NCBI GenBank assembly: GCA_963833675.1
Contig: CAWHYW010000025.1
Location: forward strand, 62,001 to 126,000
DNA: 64,000 nt
Direction of reading: 5' to 3'
Origin: DASQDN01 sp963833675
GTDB taxonomy: Bacteria; Acidobacteriota; Terriglobia; Bryobacterales; Bryobacteraceae
In this document: positions 1-9,307 of the stretch, piece by piece
Layout: the number at the start of each line of letters is the position of its first letter
How positions within the stretch are numbered: the stretch's first letter is position 1
Notes under the pieces: model-generated
What the model was told of the DNA's origin: nothing
What the model saw: the letters and a program-made list of their open reading frames with translations, nothing else
Databases searched by the model: none
Program-made: the position numbers and the translations under genes

Positions 1-160
1 GAGTCCCCGTCTTATGAATCGCGATGCCGCCCAACAATGCTTCGCGCTGGATCAGCTTATGCTTGAACTTCTGGCAGACGTGCTCCAATACACGCACGGC
101 TTCTCGCGTGACTTCCGTGCCGATGCCATCGCCCGGCACGATCAATACATTTAGGTCCAT
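1..160 (-). CDS. leuB: 3-isopropylmalate dehydrogenase, N-terminal part (cut by window edge)
   Basis: Read on the minus strand, the 53 visible codons start MDLNVLIVPGDGIGTEV, the hallmark N-terminus of the isocitrate/isopropylmalate dehydrogenase family, and continue to a segment ending GGIAIHKTG. The enzyme oxidises and decarboxylates 3-isopropylmalate, the third step of leucine synthesis. Its ATG lies 3 nt after the leuA stop, so the two genes are surely co-transcribed. The leuA neighbour favours LeuB over isocitrate or tartrate dehydrogenase. The rest of the gene is outside the window. Confidence 0.9.
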   Translation of the reverse strand, partial: MDLNVLIVPGDGIGTEVTREAVRVLEHVCQKFKHKLIQREALLGGIAIHKTGT

Positions 161-163
161 ATC

Positions 164-1336
<1,173 letters not shown>

Positions 1337-1363
1337 TCCGGTTCCTGCCTCCGTTTCCTGTCC

Positions 1364-1392
1364 ATTATCAGAGAGGATGTCAGATTTGGCAA
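1364..1392 (-). promoter_or_regulatory. sigma-70-type promoter of leuA
   Basis: On the minus strand a TTGCCA -35 box (1387-1392) and a GATAAT -10 box (1364-1369) are separated by exactly 17 nt. Transcription would begin about 20 nt before the leuA ATG at 1336. Both boxes match the consensus at five of six positions. Confidence 0.6.
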
Positions 1393-1404
1393 ATTAATAA
1401 TTGC
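1389..1404. promoter_or_regulatory. imperfect palindrome overlapping the leuA -35 box, candidate LysR-family operator
   Basis: GCAAATTAATAATTGC is an interrupted inverted repeat (GCAA-TTA / TAA-TTGC), AT-rich in GC-rich surroundings. It lies between the divergent leuA and LysR genes and overlaps the -35 element. This is the place and form expected of a LysR-family binding site; assignment to the adjacent regulator is inference. Confidence 0.4.
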
Positions 1405-1442
1405 GTGGCTACTTATAAGGGTTCAATATAGACATTGTACCC

Positions 1443-2321
1443 ATGGAACTCTACCCGCTGAAAGTATTCCTGGCGGTAGCCAACGAGAAGAGTTTCTCCC
1501 GCGCCGCCGAAAAAATGCTGCGCACGCAACCAGCGATCTCGTTGGCGGTCCAGCGTCTGGAATCCGACATCGGCGAAAAGCTGATCGATCGATCGAGCAC
1601 TCCGCCTATACTGACCGATGCGGGTCGAATCGTAGCCGAGTACGCCCGCCGCTTCGAAAATCTCGAAGGCGAGATGCAGAACGCCCTCGCCGAGTTGAGA
1701 GACAACTCCGCCGGACGGCTTATCATCGGCGCCAATGAATCGACCTCCCTCTACCTCCTGCAGCACATCGAGAGCTACCGCCGGATCTATCCAAAGGTTA
1801 AGGTGCAAGTGCGGCGAAGCTTGTCGAGTAAGATCCCCACCCAACTCCGCGACGGCGACCTGGAGCTAGGCGTCATCAGCTACGATCCCGACGACATTCG
1901 GTTAATCTCGAAAATCATCTTCACCGACCATCTTGCGTTCGTAGTATCGCCGTTACATCGGTTCGCGACCAGAGAGACGGTCTCGATTACAGAACTCGGA
2001 ATGGAGACCTTCATCGCGCACAATGTACTCTCACCGTATCGCGAAGTAGTGCTTCGGGAATTTCAGCGCCACCGCGTGCCACTCAATATGGAGGTTGAGA
2101 TGCCCACCGTGGAAACCATCCGGAAACTCGTGCAGCGAAACGAAGGAGTCGCCTTCCTGCCGCGCATGTGCGTCGAGCAGGAGATTCAGCAGAACCTGCT
2201 GCACGACATCAAAGTCCCGGAACTGAGCGTAGATCGCAAGATCCGCCTGGTCTACCCAGCCAAACGCGCCCTAAGCCACGCCGCCAAGGCATTCCTGGAA
2301 GTTGTAAAGCATCACGCGTGA
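1443..2321 (+). CDS. LysR-family transcriptional regulator divergent from leuA
   Basis: The 292-residue protein has the LysR winged helix-turn-helix at its N-terminus (FLAVANEKSFSRAAEKM, then QPAISLAVQRLE) and a periplasmic-binding-like effector domain from about residue 90. It starts 106 bp from leuA and is transcribed the opposite way, the classic arrangement for a regulator of its neighbour. It may therefore control the leucine genes in response to a pathway intermediate, but no effector can be read from sequence. The ATG at 1443 is the only start that keeps the full DNA-binding domain. Confidence 0.85.
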   Translation: MELYPLKVFLAVANEKSFSRAAEKMLRTQPAISLAVQRLESDIGEKLIDRSSTPPILTDAGRIVAEYARRFENLEGEMQNALAELRDNSAGRLIIGANESTSLYLLQHIESYRRIYPKVKVQVRRSLSSKIPTQLRDGDLELGVISYDPDDIRLISKIIFTDHLAFVVSPLHRFATRETVSITELGMETFIAHNVLSPYREVVLREFQRHRVPLNMEVEMPTVETIRKLVQRNEGVAFLPRMCVEQEIQQNLLHDIKVPELSVDRKIRLVYPAKRALSHAAKAFLEVVKHHA

Positions 2322-2340
2322 GCGTGCCTTGCCAGTGACA

Positions 2341-2762
2341 TCATTCTTTAGTGCTGAATACCGTCACACCCGCGGCTTGCGCGGCCTTCTGCAACTTGCG
2401 ATCGAGAGTTGCAAGCGGAACTTCATATCGAATCGACAGTTCCAGATACGCCGCATCATAGGCGGACAAGCCGTATACTCGCGCCAACGGAAGCACGGTT
2501 CCAATGTGGTCACCAACGGACTGCGAATCCTGCGCCAGGGACAAGCTTGCTAGCAATGCCGTAAAACGCTGGATCTCTGGCTGTCGCAGCTGCTTGGCGC
2601 GTTCGCCGACCAGCACGGCGTTTGCAATTTCCAGCGGCCAGATCGACGGCACGAGAATAGTCTTTTCCTCAAGCGCGATAAGCACACGATCCGCATAGTC
2701 GTTGGCCTCATCGGAAAACACCACGCGAGCGCCGTGGACGCATCGACCACAACTCCTGTCAA
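2341..2762 (-). pseudogene. VapC-like PIN-domain toxin, split by a one-base frameshift
   Basis: PIN-domain RNase toxin of a VapBC-type pair. The start MTGVVVDASTALAWCF, with the first catalytic Asp, is read from 2762. The rest (SDEANDYADRV through SAYDAAYLELS, with the later acidic residues) is in another frame. Adding one T to the TTTT run (AAAA at 2715-2718 on the plus strand) joins the two parts into a normal toxin of about 140 residues. The gene overlaps the upstream antitoxin by 4 nt (ATGA). A sequencing error in a homopolymer is as likely as real inactivation. Confidence 0.8.
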
Positions 2763-3004
2763 AATCGTCTGCCCGCTTCGATCATTTCGCGAACGGTCAT
2801 CTTGCCGGGCTTCACACGTCGACGTAATGCCCGCATGCCTTCTACGATTTCCTTATGGGACAACTTCGTTTCAGCGCCAGCCACAGGCATCAGCACCGCC
2901 GTGGGCATTCCGCGCCGCGTGATCGTAATTTTCTCGCCCTTCGCCACTCTGTCGAGCAGCGCCGAAAAACGCATTTTGGCGTCGATTGCCGTAATCGTTT
3001 TCAT
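2759..3004 (-). CDS. Phd/YefM-type antitoxin paired with the PIN toxin
   Basis: An 81-residue protein starting MKTITAIDAKMRFSALLDRV, with the GEKITITRRGMPTAVLMP core of Phd/YefM-family antitoxins and a basic C-terminal tail that would wrap the toxin. It would neutralise the PIN toxin encoded 4 nt into its end and repress its own promoter. I chose the ATG at 3004, preceded by AAGGTGG, over an upstream in-frame GTG at 3010. The AT-rich leader holds a GTTTAAAC palindrome at 3020-3027, a plausible autoregulatory site. Confidence 0.8.
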   Translation of the reverse strand: MKTITAIDAKMRFSALLDRVAKGEKITITRRGMPTAVLMPVAGAETKLSHKEIVEGMRALRRRVKPGKMTVREMIEAGRRF

Positions 3005-3051
3005 CTCCACCTTAAATCAGTTTAAACTTTAGGCCCACCTCGAAGGGTCCA

Positions 3052-3561
3052 CTACCGCGGACCATGCCGCCCCGGACCATCCGAGCCCGCCAGATCCCCA
3101 ATAATCTCCCTCTCCGATTCACTAAAACGCGAGCGGAAATCATCACTACCCATCTTCGAAGCTCGCTCCTCCGGCGTCAGTTGCCGCAATCGAACCACCT
3201 CGCGACGCACCATCGGCCGTCGGTCTTGCGGAAGCTCCGTCAACCGGCGGAAGGACCGCCGAATCGCATCCTGTCTTTCCACGGGCAGCTTCTGAAACTC
3301 TCGGTATTGCTCACGCAAACGCTCTTTCGCTTCCGGCGAAAGTGCATTATAGTTATCCAGCCGCCGTTGAACCCGCTCCCGCCGCTCCGGAGGAAGCCGG
3401 TCGAGCGCCCGTTTCCGCTGCTCCGGTGTCATGCTGTTAAGCCGCTCGATCAGACCATTCGCCGGAGGTGGACCCACCCGCTTACCCGGCCGCTGCGCCG
3501 ACACTCCTCCCGCAAGGATCAACAGCGCCGCTACTAGACGAAGAACATGCATCGACTTCAA
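3052..3561 (-). CDS. exported DUF3106-type protein
   Basis: A 169-residue protein with a signal peptide (MHVLRLVAALLILAGGVSA) followed by a highly charged, Arg/Glu-rich helical region. It contains repeated motifs of the type LTPEERxxxxxRLPPERRE and LPxxRRxMVRREVVRLRQL, characteristic of DUF3106. It is the last gene of a sigma/anti-sigma set and overlaps the anti-sigma gene by 4 nt, so translation is probably coupled. In related bacteria this protein commonly accompanies ECF sigma factors; a periplasmic sensing or Cpx-like role is only a guess. Confidence 0.75.
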   Translation of the reverse strand: MKSMHVLRLVAALLILAGGVSAQRPGKRVGPPPANGLIERLNSMTPEQRKRALDRLPPERRERVQRRLDNYNALSPEAKERLREQYREFQKLPVERQDAIRRSFRRLTELPQDRRPMVRREVVRLRQLTPEERASKMGSDDFRSRFSESEREIIGDLAGSDGPGRHGPR

Positions 3562-4049
3562 AGCTTCTGTGAGTTGGATGGAGATAGCTGCTTCAACATC
3601 TCCAGGTCCTCGAGCGCCCGCTCAATCTGCTCCGGTTCCAAAGACTCAACGCGCGTATTCTCGTGCACATTCACGGGCGCGACCTTAGGCTGATTCACCG
3701 GACCATGTACAAGCAGGGCTACTACCAATGCAGCGCAAGCCCCGGCCAACGAGACTGCGGGCCGCCACGCGAATCGTCTGCCGGCCAACCGCTGCCACCA
3801 ACTCCGATTCTCGAACGATTCGATCCGGGCATACAGCTTGCTATCGAACTGCTCGCCGATAGGCTCGGCTTCCCAGACATCCAGTACGTTCCAAAGGGCC
3901 TCCTGCCGCGAGCAGAACTCTTTGCACTTGGGACAGACCTCCAGGTGCCGTTCAAACTCTTCCAGCGGTTTGCCCGAAAGCTTGCGGGCGCAGTAATCGA
4001 GCAGCACCTCGGCGTGATCGCCATTCTCTATCGGACACTGCATACCCAT
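3558..4049 (-). CDS. zinc-finger anti-sigma factor, single-pass membrane protein
   Basis: 163 residues. The cytoplasmic N-terminus carries the zinc-binding anti-sigma motif HLEVCPKCKEFC (H-x3-C-x2-C) preceded by YCARKLSGKPLEEFE. One membrane segment follows (about residues 95-115, SLAGACAALVVALLV), then a short outer tail ending in a Glu-rich helix. It should hold the ECF sigma factor encoded 20 nt upstream until an envelope signal releases it. The start at 4049 is the ATG nearest the conserved domain. Confidence 0.85.
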   Translation of the reverse strand: MGMQCPIENGDHAEVLLDYCARKLSGKPLEEFERHLEVCPKCKEFCSRQEALWNVLDVWEAEPIGEQFDSKLYARIESFENRSWWQRLAGRRFAWRPAVSLAGACAALVVALLVHGPVNQPKVAPVNVHENTRVESLEPEQIERALEDLEMLKQLSPSNSQKL

Positions 4050-4069
4050 TCCTTTCTGCCTGGCCTGTC

Positions 4070-4702
4070 CTATGCCATATGCGCCAGTCGAGCTCGCAAA
4101 GTTTCATAGGCTCGAAATAGCAACGATTTCACCGCCGATTCCGAGCAGCTCAGAACCGAAGCAATCTGCGCGTAATCCATTTCCTGGTATTTGTGCATCA
4201 GGACCGCGGCTTTCTGTTTCTCCGGCAGCATCTCGATGGCCGCCCGGACTTCTGCCAGTCTCGCCTGGCGCACCAGCCTTTGTTCCACGCTGGGAGCCGC
4301 ATCGGAAAACTGCCGGGACGGATAATCAGCAGCCTCTCCTCCGTCGATGCGCTCGTGACCCTTCTCACGCCTGCCGTCGCGAATCCAGTTCAACGCCAGA
4401 TGCGTCGCAATCCGGAACAGCCACGTCGTGAACTTAGCCGTCGGTTCATAAGTCGTGCGCGACCGGTAAACCCGAAAAAAAACCTCCTGCGCCAGTTCTT
4501 CCGCGATAGCCTGATTCTGAACCATTCGATACAGGAAATGAATTACCGGCCCGCGATGACGCTCCAGCAGCAGCCCGAAACTGGCGGAGTCCCCGTCACG
4601 AACCCTCAGCATCAGCTCTGTGTCCCGTTCCAGGGCTGCGACCGCCATCATATTCGTATCAACACTTTCCGAAGGCGAATGTTGCGGGGACACGCGTTTC
4701 AT
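4070..4702 (-). CDS. ECF-type RNA polymerase sigma factor
   Basis: 210 residues with sigma region 2 (AEELAQEVFFRVYRS ... FTTWLFRIATHLALNWIRD) and region 4 (IEMLPEKQKAAVLMH ... MDYAQIASVLSCSESAVKS). There is no region 1.1 or 3, as in ECF factors. It is followed by its likely anti-sigma factor and a DUF3106 protein, probably as one operon. The first 17-30 residues are poorly conserved, so a downstream Met may be the true start. The gene starts 34 nt after gpsA and may be co-transcribed with it. Confidence 0.9.
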   Translation of the reverse strand: MKRVSPQHSPSESVDTNMMAVAALERDTELMLRVRDGDSASFGLLLERHRGPVIHFLYRMVQNQAIAEELAQEVFFRVYRSRTTYEPTAKFTTWLFRIATHLALNWIRDGRREKGHERIDGGEAADYPSRQFSDAAPSVEQRLVRQARLAEVRAAIEMLPEKQKAAVLMHKYQEMDYAQIASVLSCSESAVKSLLFRAYETLRARLAHMA

Positions 4703-4736
4703 TCCCTATTCCATCGGCAGAACGCCGCACAACTGC

Positions 4737-5729
4737 CTATTCACTCGTCAGCGCGCGATCCATCAAATCGCGTATCGCTGCGTCCGGAGATTTTCCCTCA
4801 CGTAAAACGGAGTACATCTGAGACGTAATCGGCATCTCCACCCGGTACGCCTTCGCAAGATCCACCGCCGCGGACGTCGTCTCCACACCTTCAGCCACCA
4901 TCGACGTGGATGCCAGGATCTCCCTGAGACTTCTGCCTTTACCCAACTCAATCCCGACACGCCGGTTGCGGCTCAGCTCACCCGTGCAGGTAAGCACCAA
5001 GTCTCCTAAACCCGCCAGCCCGGCAAGAGTTTTGGCCTCCGAGCCGGCGGCCATCGCCAGCCGTGTAATCTCCGCGAGTCCGCGGGTAATCAGCGCCGCA
5101 ACTGTATTGCTTCCCAGACCGAGCCCCTGACAGATTCCGGCTCCGATCGCGATCACGTTCTTCAGTGCGCCCCCAAGCTCCACACCCACCTGGTCGGAAT
5201 TGGTGTACAGCCGCAGAGTCGGTCCCGAGAAAGCGGATTGAATCGTCGAAGCCAGATCGTGATCCGGAGATGCAATCACCACCGCCGCCGGTTCTCCTTT
5301 GGCAATTTCCTGGGCGAATGTTGGCCCGGAAAGTGTTGCGATTCGGGCAGGGAACGGACACTCGCTTTGCGCCACCTCCGACATTCGTGCACGGCTCGTG
5401 GTTTCGATTCCTTTCGTCGCGCTGACAAAGAGCATCGATGGACTGAGGTAAGGAGCCGCATTACGGAATACGGTGCGTAGATGCTGCGATGGGATTACCA
5501 ACAGGACGATTTCCGCGTCCTCCAACGCCTCGCCCAGGCTGTCGGTCAACTCGACGTTGTTCGGAAGACGAAAGCCGGGCAGATACTCGGAATTTTCGCG
5601 TGAGCTTCCCACTCGATCCGCCAAGCCGGAATCGCGCGCCCATAACCGAACGCGTTCGAATCGCGGACCCAAAACGATGGACAGAGCGGTTCCCCAACTC
5701 CCCGCTCCCAGAATCGAAAGATTCCTCAA
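4737..5729 (-). CDS. gpsA: NAD(P)-dependent glycerol-3-phosphate dehydrogenase
   Basis: Reduces dihydroxyacetone phosphate to sn-glycerol 3-phosphate for phospholipid synthesis. The 330-residue protein shows the Rossmann motif GAGSWGTAL near the N-terminus, SATKGIE, SGPTFAQEIAKGEP, the catalytic ELGGALKNVIAIGAG segment, and GLAGLGDLVLTCTG. Length is normal. It overlaps plsY by 4 nt, so the enzyme making glycerol 3-phosphate and the acyltransferase using it are translationally coupled. Confidence 0.95.
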   Translation of the reverse strand: MRNLSILGAGSWGTALSIVLGPRFERVRLWARDSGLADRVGSSRENSEYLPGFRLPNNVELTDSLGEALEDAEIVLLVIPSQHLRTVFRNAAPYLSPSMLFVSATKGIETTSRARMSEVAQSECPFPARIATLSGPTFAQEIAKGEPAAVVIASPDHDLASTIQSAFSGPTLRLYTNSDQVGVELGGALKNVIAIGAGICQGLGLGSNTVAALITRGLAEITRLAMAAGSEAKTLAGLAGLGDLVLTCTGELSRNRRVGIELGKGRSLREILASTSMVAEGVETTSAAVDLAKAYRVEMPITSQMYSVLREGKSPDAAIRDLMDRALTSE

Positions 5730-6331
5730 CGCCTCTTTCCCTTGAGCGACAGGAGGTTCTCATTTCCTGCGCGGATCCGTTCCAGATTGCTGCGATGCCG
5801 ATACACGATGAACAAGCCCGCGACAGCCGAGGCGAACACAATAATGTGCGGTGGATGGTCGATCAGCCAGACCGCGAACGGAAAGAATCCCGCCGCCAGT
5901 ACCGAGCCCAGCGATATGTAGCGTGTCAGCGCAACGGTAACTACGAAAACCACAAGCACCGCCAGCAGCGGCGTCGGCGTCAAATATAGGAATGCGCCGA
6001 TGAAACTTGCGACTGCTTTGCCGCCCCGAAACTTCAAAAAGATCGGAAAGGCATGGCCGGCCATGACGACCAATGCCGTTATCGCCATCCAGCGCACGGA
6101 CCCATGCAGATATCGGTCGGCAAGCCAGACCGCGAATGCGCCTTTTGCAATATCCAGGAGCAGTGTGGCAATACCAAGCGCTCTGCCGGTGGTGCGCAGC
6201 ACGTTTGTGGCGCCGATATTGCCGCTGCCCATGGAGCGCACGTCCTCGCCGCTCCGAAGCCTCACCAATAGATACCCAAACGGAATACCGCCGATCAGGT
6301 AAGCCGCAGCGAGAACCAGAAATGGAATCAT
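5726..6331 (-). CDS. plsY: acyl-phosphate:glycerol-3-phosphate acyltransferase
   Basis: A 201-residue integral membrane enzyme that acylates glycerol 3-phosphate with acyl phosphate, the first step of phosphatidic acid synthesis in bacteria without PlsB. Diagnostic segments are AYLIGGIPFGYLLVR, GSGNIGATNVLRTTG, and the glycine-rich FLKFRGGKAVASFIGA. Five or so membrane spans are visible. It overlaps thpR upstream and gpsA downstream by 4 nt each. Confidence 0.95.
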   Translation of the reverse strand: MIPFLVLAAAYLIGGIPFGYLLVRLRSGEDVRSMGSGNIGATNVLRTTGRALGIATLLLDIAKGAFAVWLADRYLHGSVRWMAITALVVMAGHAFPIFLKFRGGKAVASFIGAFLYLTPTPLLAVLVVFVVTVALTRYISLGSVLAAGFFPFAVWLIDHPPHIIVFASAVAGLFIVYRHRSNLERIRAGNENLLSLKGKRR

Positions 6332-6882
6332 TCGGATAAAAACGGAAACTCCGCAAGCTGAGTATATATGGACCCGCTCGGACCTGGCTTACTCAGATAA
6401 AGACAACACCCGTTTGCGACGAAGCTGCCGAAATCAACTGTGGTCAATTGAGAGATCGCCTGCCGGACGGGAGCAAGCGGAACTGCTTCCTTTATACGAG
6501 CCAGGGTCAGATGCGGTGAGAACGTCTTCGTTTCCCGCGCCACGCCCAATCGCGAAAGCAGTTCGTCGGTTTCCTCCGCAAGCTGCCTGAGTTCCGGACC
6601 CGCTTTCACACCGGCCCAGAGCACCCGAGGCGCGTGAGGATTAGGAAACCAACCGATACCTTCCACGCGAATCGGAATCGGAGCACGCTTGCCAAGCGGC
6701 CGAAGGTGATCAACTAATTCGGTAAGCCGCTCTTCCGGCCACTCGCCGATGAACTTGGTTGTGAGATGCAGATTATACGCGGGTGTCCATTTCAGATGCG
6801 CGGTATGGCGCAACCTCTCGAGTAATGCATTGAGATTGTTCGAAACGGGCTCCGGTAGATCGATTCCTGTAAACAGGCGCAT
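6328..6882 (-). CDS. thpR: RNA 2',3'-cyclic phosphodiesterase (2H family)
   Basis: The 184-residue protein starts MRLFTGIDLPEPV and has both catalytic H-x-T motifs of the 2H phosphoesterase family: HLTT at 39-42 and HLTL at 123-126. Members open 2',3'-cyclic phosphates on RNA, as in the E. coli 'LigT' protein. It overlaps plsY by 4 nt, probably because of operon packing rather than shared function. Length and motif spacing are normal. Confidence 0.9.
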   Translation of the reverse strand: MRLFTGIDLPEPVSNNLNALLERLRHTAHLKWTPAYNLHLTTKFIGEWPEERLTELVDHLRPLGKRAPIPIRVEGIGWFPNPHAPRVLWAGVKAGPELRQLAEETDELLSRLGVARETKTFSPHLTLARIKEAVPLAPVRQAISQLTTVDFGSFVANGCCLYLSKPGPSGSIYTQLAEFPFLSE

Positions 6883-6924
6883 ATCGGTCTGATATGAGAT
6901 TAACAGCGCGCGAAACGCTGTCGG

Positions 6925-8193
6925 TCAGTGCCCGCCCACCTCGACCGGGATCGGCAACGTTTCCGCGATCAGTTGCTCGGTGGGATCGATCCGTGTATAA
7001 ATCGCGGCGCTTACCGCGAGCATCGCCGCGAACAACAGCAGGGGTGGCTGGTAGCTGCCGAAATACGTCACCATATAGCCAAAAGCGACTGATGAAACGA
7101 ACGATCCCGCTTGCCCGGCCATATTCATGGCGCCCGTCACCGCGCCGGCATATCGGCGGCCGACGTCAAGACAAATGGACCAGGACACGGGCAGCATGCA
7201 ATCCATGCTGAAGTAGCCGAACGTCAGAAACGCAACCGCCCAGTATTTGTTCGGTGTTGTGGCCGTGCCAAAAAGGCATATGGCCGAAAGGAACAATCCC
7301 GTTGCGCCCACCGTGATACGCCCCATCTTCAAGCCGAAGCGCTTCACCAGCAAATCGCTTACCGATCCTCCGAACAGATTCCCGCAAGCCCCAGCCAGAA
7401 AGGGCAGCATCGAGTAAACTTTCATCTCCCCTTCGCTGAAACCGCGCCCTTTCTGAAGGTACGTGTGCAGCCAGGAGAGATAGAAATAGCTGCCCCAGCA
7501 ATACGTGTGATACATCAGCATGATCTTCCACAGATTCCAGCTCTTTAACGCTTCCCCCCACGGAAGACTGATGTGACTCGCTCGGACGCCGCCGCCGATT
7601 TCATCCAGTTCATGGCGTGTAATGCCTTCTTTTTCGGATGCGTGATCTCGATACCACCAGTACCAGACAACGCACCAGAGCAACCCGACAATACCGAAGA
7701 CGTAAAACGACATCCTCCAGCCGTACGCTATCTGAATCGGAATCACCAGCAGAGGAGACAGCGCGCCGCCCAGGCGGCTGGCCATCCAAACAATACCGTG
7801 GGCGCGACCGCGCTCAGCTGTGGGGAACCAGCGGGAAATCGCGGAGGAACTCCCCGGATATGCCCCCGCTTCTCCGGCCCCGAACGCGAAGCGGACAAAC
7901 AGAAGAACGATATAGTTCGATGCAGCGCCGGTGAGACTTGTGAAAACCGACCACCACGCGACGATGCGCGTCAGTACCTTTCGCGCCCCGATCCGGTCTG
8001 CCATGGCGCCGCTCGGAATCTCGAATGCCGCGTAGGACAACGTGAAGAGTCCCACCACCCAGCCCCACTGTTCCGGGCCTAGATTCAAGTCGGCCTGCAT
8101 TCTCGGGCCGGCCACTGAGATGCAGACACGATCGAGGTAGGTAATGATCGACAGGAAAAAAAGTAGGCCGAGTACGCGATGACGATAAAGCAT
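6925..8193 (-). CDS. MFS transporter of the anion:cation symporter type, probably for hexuronate-like acids
   Basis: About 422 residues with 12 predicted spans. It begins MLYRHRVLGLLFFLSIITYLDRV and contains GWVVGLFTLSYAAFEIPSGAMADRIGARKVL, the loop 2-3 motif of the family. The resemblance is to GudP/ExuT-type sugar-acid permeases. I prefer the ATG at 8193 because it opens the first membrane span and lies after the stop (8201-8203) of the upstream lyase gene; a longer frame starting at 8274 would overlap that gene. Coupling to oligogalacturonate lyase suggests uptake of uronates or their derivatives. The exact substrate is inference. Confidence 0.85.
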   Translation of the reverse strand: MLYRHRVLGLLFFLSIITYLDRVCISVAGPRMQADLNLGPEQWGWVVGLFTLSYAAFEIPSGAMADRIGARKVLTRIVAWWSVFTSLTGAASNYIVLLFVRFAFGAGEAGAYPGSSSAISRWFPTAERGRAHGIVWMASRLGGALSPLLVIPIQIAYGWRMSFYVFGIVGLLWCVVWYWWYRDHASEKEGITRHELDEIGGGVRASHISLPWGEALKSWNLWKIMLMYHTYCWGSYFYLSWLHTYLQKGRGFSEGEMKVYSMLPFLAGACGNLFGGSVSDLLVKRFGLKMGRITVGATGLFLSAICLFGTATTPNKYWAVAFLTFGYFSMDCMLPVSWSICLDVGRRYAGAVTGAMNMAGQAGSFVSSVAFGYMVTYFGSYQPPLLLFAAMLAVSAAIYTRIDPTEQLIAETLPIPVEVGGH

Positions 8194-8200
8194 TCGTTGA

Positions 8201-9307
8201 TTAAACCAGTGACGGAGCCACGTAGACCTGAGTCGTTCCCGTGCGATCGCTGGCATATGCGATCTGCCGCTCATCGAAAGAGAACGATGGATGCGGATGT
8301 GTCCATTGCGGTCCGTAGACTGTGTCGGTAGATGCTTCCATCCAGCTCAGCGTTCCGCCCGTCTTTGCTTCCGAGCGCGCTCGCGCGAAGTCTTCCGCCA
8401 GAGCGTATCGCGACTCGCGCCACTGCGATCCGCCATTGCTCGAATCCGCCATGCAAACCAGGCGCTTTGTTCCCGTCCTGACGTCGATCAGAAAAATTCC
8501 CAGGTCGGGATGGTTCGTATCGCAAAGCACCTGAGTGCCCGCTTTGTTCGAAGCGATATGCCAGGCGTTGAAGTGCGTGATCTCGCGAATCTCACGGCTT
8601 GTCCAATCCATGCGGCACAGGAGCCGCGGCCACACCGTAAATACGATCTCCCCGGTTCGCCCAAGAAACGTCTCATGCACGATGAACTCGTCATTGCCAT
8701 GCTCGTGAAGACATTCCATTCCGGTTCCGTCTCGCCGCACGCGAAACATCCTGGGCGCCGGATCGCCGGCGAAGATCAGCCATTCCGGCTCCAGCGGATG
8801 GAACTGCGGATGAATCACCGTGCGCCCGAACGGGATCAATCTCCAGTTCGTCCCGTCGGCTCTGCCGGTCACAACGCCGGCTTGTGCGCCTTGCTTGATG
8901 GCGGCCGTAATCCACTCACCGTCGGCGCTCAAAGAACACTCACCGAGTTGCGCATTCTCGAAGCGGACCACTTCGGTTTCCGCAAGCGTCTCACGATGGA
9001 TCTGACAAACCGATCCGCCGCGCACGAAAAATAGGGTTTCGTCGAAAATCGCCGGTGAGAAAGGATGAATGGCGGAGCCGCTAGTGAGTTGTCGTATTTC
9101 TCCATCGGGCAACGAAGCTTCAAACAACTGCGGAGATCCCGTGCGGTAGGACGTAAAGATCATTCCTGATCCATCCGGCAGAAAGGAACTCTGCAGAAAG
9201 TAGGTCGGATGATTGATCGAGGGATGATTCGTTACCTGAAGAATCGGCGAGCCGGTAACACGATCGCGCCGCTTAGAGATCTCCGGCGGCCAGACGCTAC
9301 CTGCCAA
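8201..9307 (-). CDS. oligogalacturonate lyase-like beta-propeller (PL22 type)
   Basis: 368 residues forming WD40/TolB-like propeller repeats (LPDGSGMIFTSYRTGSPQLF; SADGEWITAA). No signal peptide is evident, so it is likely cytoplasmic. Near the C-terminus QWTHPH provides Gln334, His337 and His339, with the same Q-x2-H-x-H spacing as three of the four Mn ligands known from Yersinia oligogalacturonate lyase (Gln350, His353, His355). The enzyme would split unsaturated digalacturonate. It overlaps the MetE-like gene by 11 nt and is followed within 7 nt by a sugar-acid transporter, which fits pectin-fragment catabolism. Confidence 0.8.
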   Translation of the reverse strand: MAGSVWPPEISKRRDRVTGSPILQVTNHPSINHPTYFLQSSFLPDGSGMIFTSYRTGSPQLFEASLPDGEIRQLTSGSAIHPFSPAIFDETLFFVRGGSVCQIHRETLAETEVVRFENAQLGECSLSADGEWITAAIKQGAQAGVVTGRADGTNWRLIPFGRTVIHPQFHPLEPEWLIFAGDPAPRMFRVRRDGTGMECLHEHGNDEFIVHETFLGRTGEIVFTVWPRLLCRMDWTSREIREITHFNAWHIASNKAGTQVLCDTNHPDLGIFLIDVRTGTKRLVCMADSSNGGSQWRESRYALAEDFARARSEAKTGGTLSWMEASTDTVYGPQWTHPHPSFSFDERQIAYASDRTGTTQVYVAPSLV

